The translations under genes and the position numbers were made by a program. A DNA stretch of 64,000 nt from Macrocystis pyrifera. Its lineage: Eukaryota > Sar > Phaeophyceae > Laminariales > Laminariaceae. Below are positions 62,602 through 64,000 of the stretch, piece by piece. The stretch lies in NCBI GenBank assembly GCA_031763025.1, contig JASSKH010000031.1:3769783-3833782 (forward strand), given 5' to 3'. The notes beneath the pieces were generated by a model. The model saw nothing but the letters and a program-made list of their open reading frames with translations. It did not search any database and was not told where the DNA came from. The number at the start of each line of letters is the position of its first letter. Positions within the stretch are counted from its first letter, which is position 1.

Positions 62602-62834
62602 TATCACACTGGGTGATAAGATAACACACCCCCTCGGACGATAATCAAAGCTGGGTTTCTGGACAGCGGGGAGGGCGTACTGAGTGCGCCGAGCGATGCG
62701 TCTAAAGATGCAACCTTCTCGACGAAATATTTCCAAAGCCACCTTTTTCGTTATGTGTGCCCCCGATGTTTTGGAGGAAACCGGGTCTGAATTTCGTCCC
62801 AGGGGGTGTGTTGTCTTATCACCCTAGTGTGATA
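62602..62834. mobile_element. Inverted-repeat element R7, copy 2
   Basis: ATCACACTGGGTGATAAGAT then AACACACCCCCTCGGACGA at left is inverted at right (TCGTCCCAGGGGGTGTGTTG, CTTATCACCCTAGTGTGAT). The terminal repeats are about 39 bases; total length 233. Confidence 0.8.
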
Positions 62835-63470
62835 TACGGTACATACAAGCAATCGTTCGGTTACAGCATGCGGCACAAAATACGGGCATGGCAGGGGATG
62901 GAGGCAAGGCACGTTCTATACGATTTATCGGAGGTTCGATTTTTCGATTTATCGAAACTTCGATAATCTCGATATCTCGAAATTTCACGAAACGATATCC
63001 AACAATAACAATTGACCCCCCCCCCCTCCCCCCGTGGGACCCCAGATGCAGCGACGGTGTAACGAGAAGGTGTGGAATTATTCTCAACCCGTCCTGTATT
63101 GTGTGGGTGCGCCGTGCGAGTAGTATCACGCAGCGCTCGTGTCGTGCAACTCCTTGCAAAGAAGCTCGAGTACTCCCTCCGTGACTCCCTCCTCAGCGAC
63201 CCGAGTTGTTTCGCACGGGCCGACGCCGTACCGTTTAGAACATGGTACAAGTAGGGCTTCGCTGCAAACAGGGCTGTGAATAGGGCATCCCTTGTCTGAA
63301 ATTGACGGCTACTTGTTACTGCAGCTGGATGGCGAAGCAAGCCAACGAACCGACGTACTGTAGTTGTATCAATGAGAACTCACACGTCGAGCAGCCGTAA
63401 GACCGCGCCAAGTCAAACGACAAAGAACGCTTTACTCCGCAAAAAAAGCAAGCGGGACTACTGCACAGTA
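62835..63470. other. No recognisable gene
   Basis: A CGAAATWTCGA-type palindromic run lies at 62935-62990, and a C run at 63017-63033. Short frames only. Confidence 0.4.
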
Positions 63471-63599
63471 ACTGTGATGCCTACCGTAGCCAATGTACGA
63501 ACTGGTCGGTGACTCGTACGGTAGCCATCCGACTCACGGCTCACAACCTTGAATGTTGCGTTTGACAGTCGCGATTTTGACCCCTCGTATGACGGCCGT

Positions 63600-63720
63600 T
63601 TCGTGTTACCTGTGGTCGCCCCCGGTAGCCCCCTCGCTTCGTCTCGAAAGGGATGCGCGGTCAATGACCAAATTCCTAAGGCAAGCAACAAATGAGTACC
63701 GCCCACCCCCTCCCCGCCTG
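63600..63720 (+). repeat. LINE-2 3' end fragment
   Basis: TCGTCTCGAAAGGGATGCG, GGTCAATG, CTAAGGCAAGCAACAAATGA and GTACC match the LINE-2 3' end (21630-21690), then a C-rich stretch. Confidence 0.8.
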
Positions 63721-63723
63721 CAA

Positions 63724-63838
63724 GCGATGTCTGTCTGGGCGCTGGGCGGTGAAAACCCCGTCCCGGCATGGTAGGTATGCGAGGGTCTATGGTCATACGA
63801 CTGCGGCCATGCAGGATATCGAGTACACCCCACCCCTT
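63724..63838 (+). repeat. C-tract repeat T, copy 4
   Basis: GATGTCTGTCTGGGCG, CCCGGCATGGTAGGTATGCG, GGTCATACGACTGCGGCCAT and TATCGAGTACACCCC follow the family order. It sits directly after a LINE-2 tail. Confidence 0.75.
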
Positions 63839-63884
63839 CTGCCGTACTAGTCAGCAGATGAGAGGTATCAAAACTTGACGCGGT

Positions 63885-64000
63885 AGGAAATTGTACAGAC
63901 GGAAGCACAGATAAACTAGAAGTATAAGAAACACAAAAAGAATTTCAAGAAGAGATGCCCAAGGATGCGCGATAATGAATACAGCCCCCTCCCCCTCCCC
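63885..64000 (+). repeat. Internal LINE-2 fragment joined to a C-rich tail
   Basis: GGTAGGAAATTG, GATAAACTAGAAGT and TTTCAAGAAGAGATG match LINE-2 at 18895-18985; the next bases are ATAATGAATACAGCC and C-rich sequence up to the end of the window. Confidence 0.7.

Overview
This is a nuclear eukaryotic window, most likely from a stramenopile alga and probably a brown alga. The evidence is one 14-exon gene stretched over about 29 kb, a heterokont-type plastid presequence, a FNIP-repeat protein, and very dense interspersed repeats. The assignment to brown algae is inference. No rRNA gene, canonical tRNA gene, CRISPR array or bacterial-style operon was found.

Bases 1-12,950 are nested repeats: three copies of one dispersed repeat, minisatellite-like blocks, two tRNA-derived SINE families, an ~88-bp tandem array carrying a small inverted-repeat element, a broken non-LTR retrotransposon (LINE-1, 6830-8274), and a decayed reading frame ending in 36-bp repeats. 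Bases 13,042-14,598 (minus strand) hold an intronless gene for a FNIP-repeat protein of about 518 residues. Bases 15,250-21,720 hold two C-tailed repeat copies, a ~62-bp satellite, and a nearly full-length but mutated second non-LTR element (LINE-2: endonuclease, reverse transcriptase, C-terminal zinc knuckle).

Bases 21,720-33,030 have no recognisable gene. They contain several inverted-repeat elements: TA-flanked MITEs, a hAT-like element rich in GGGTC, a 651-bp foldback element and a 1-kb Harbinger-like element. They also hold three copies of a ~1-kb direct repeat and a second SINE.

Bases 33,729-62,509 (plus strand) carry the main gene, a UDP-sugar pyrophosphorylase. All 14 exons could be placed with consistent phases. 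Its N-terminus reads as a signal peptide plus a phenylalanine-type plastid transit peptide. Three of its 13 introns need GC donors. The 3' part of exon 2 is repeated twice more, in decayed form, inside intron 2. The introns hold most of the MITEs, a second LINE-2 fragment, and a 211-bp C tract at the tail of a retroelement-like repeat.

Bases 62,510-64,000 hold one more inverted-repeat element and three retroelement tail fragments. Only two genes look functional, and they face away from each other across about 19 kb of repeats; nothing suggests they act together.
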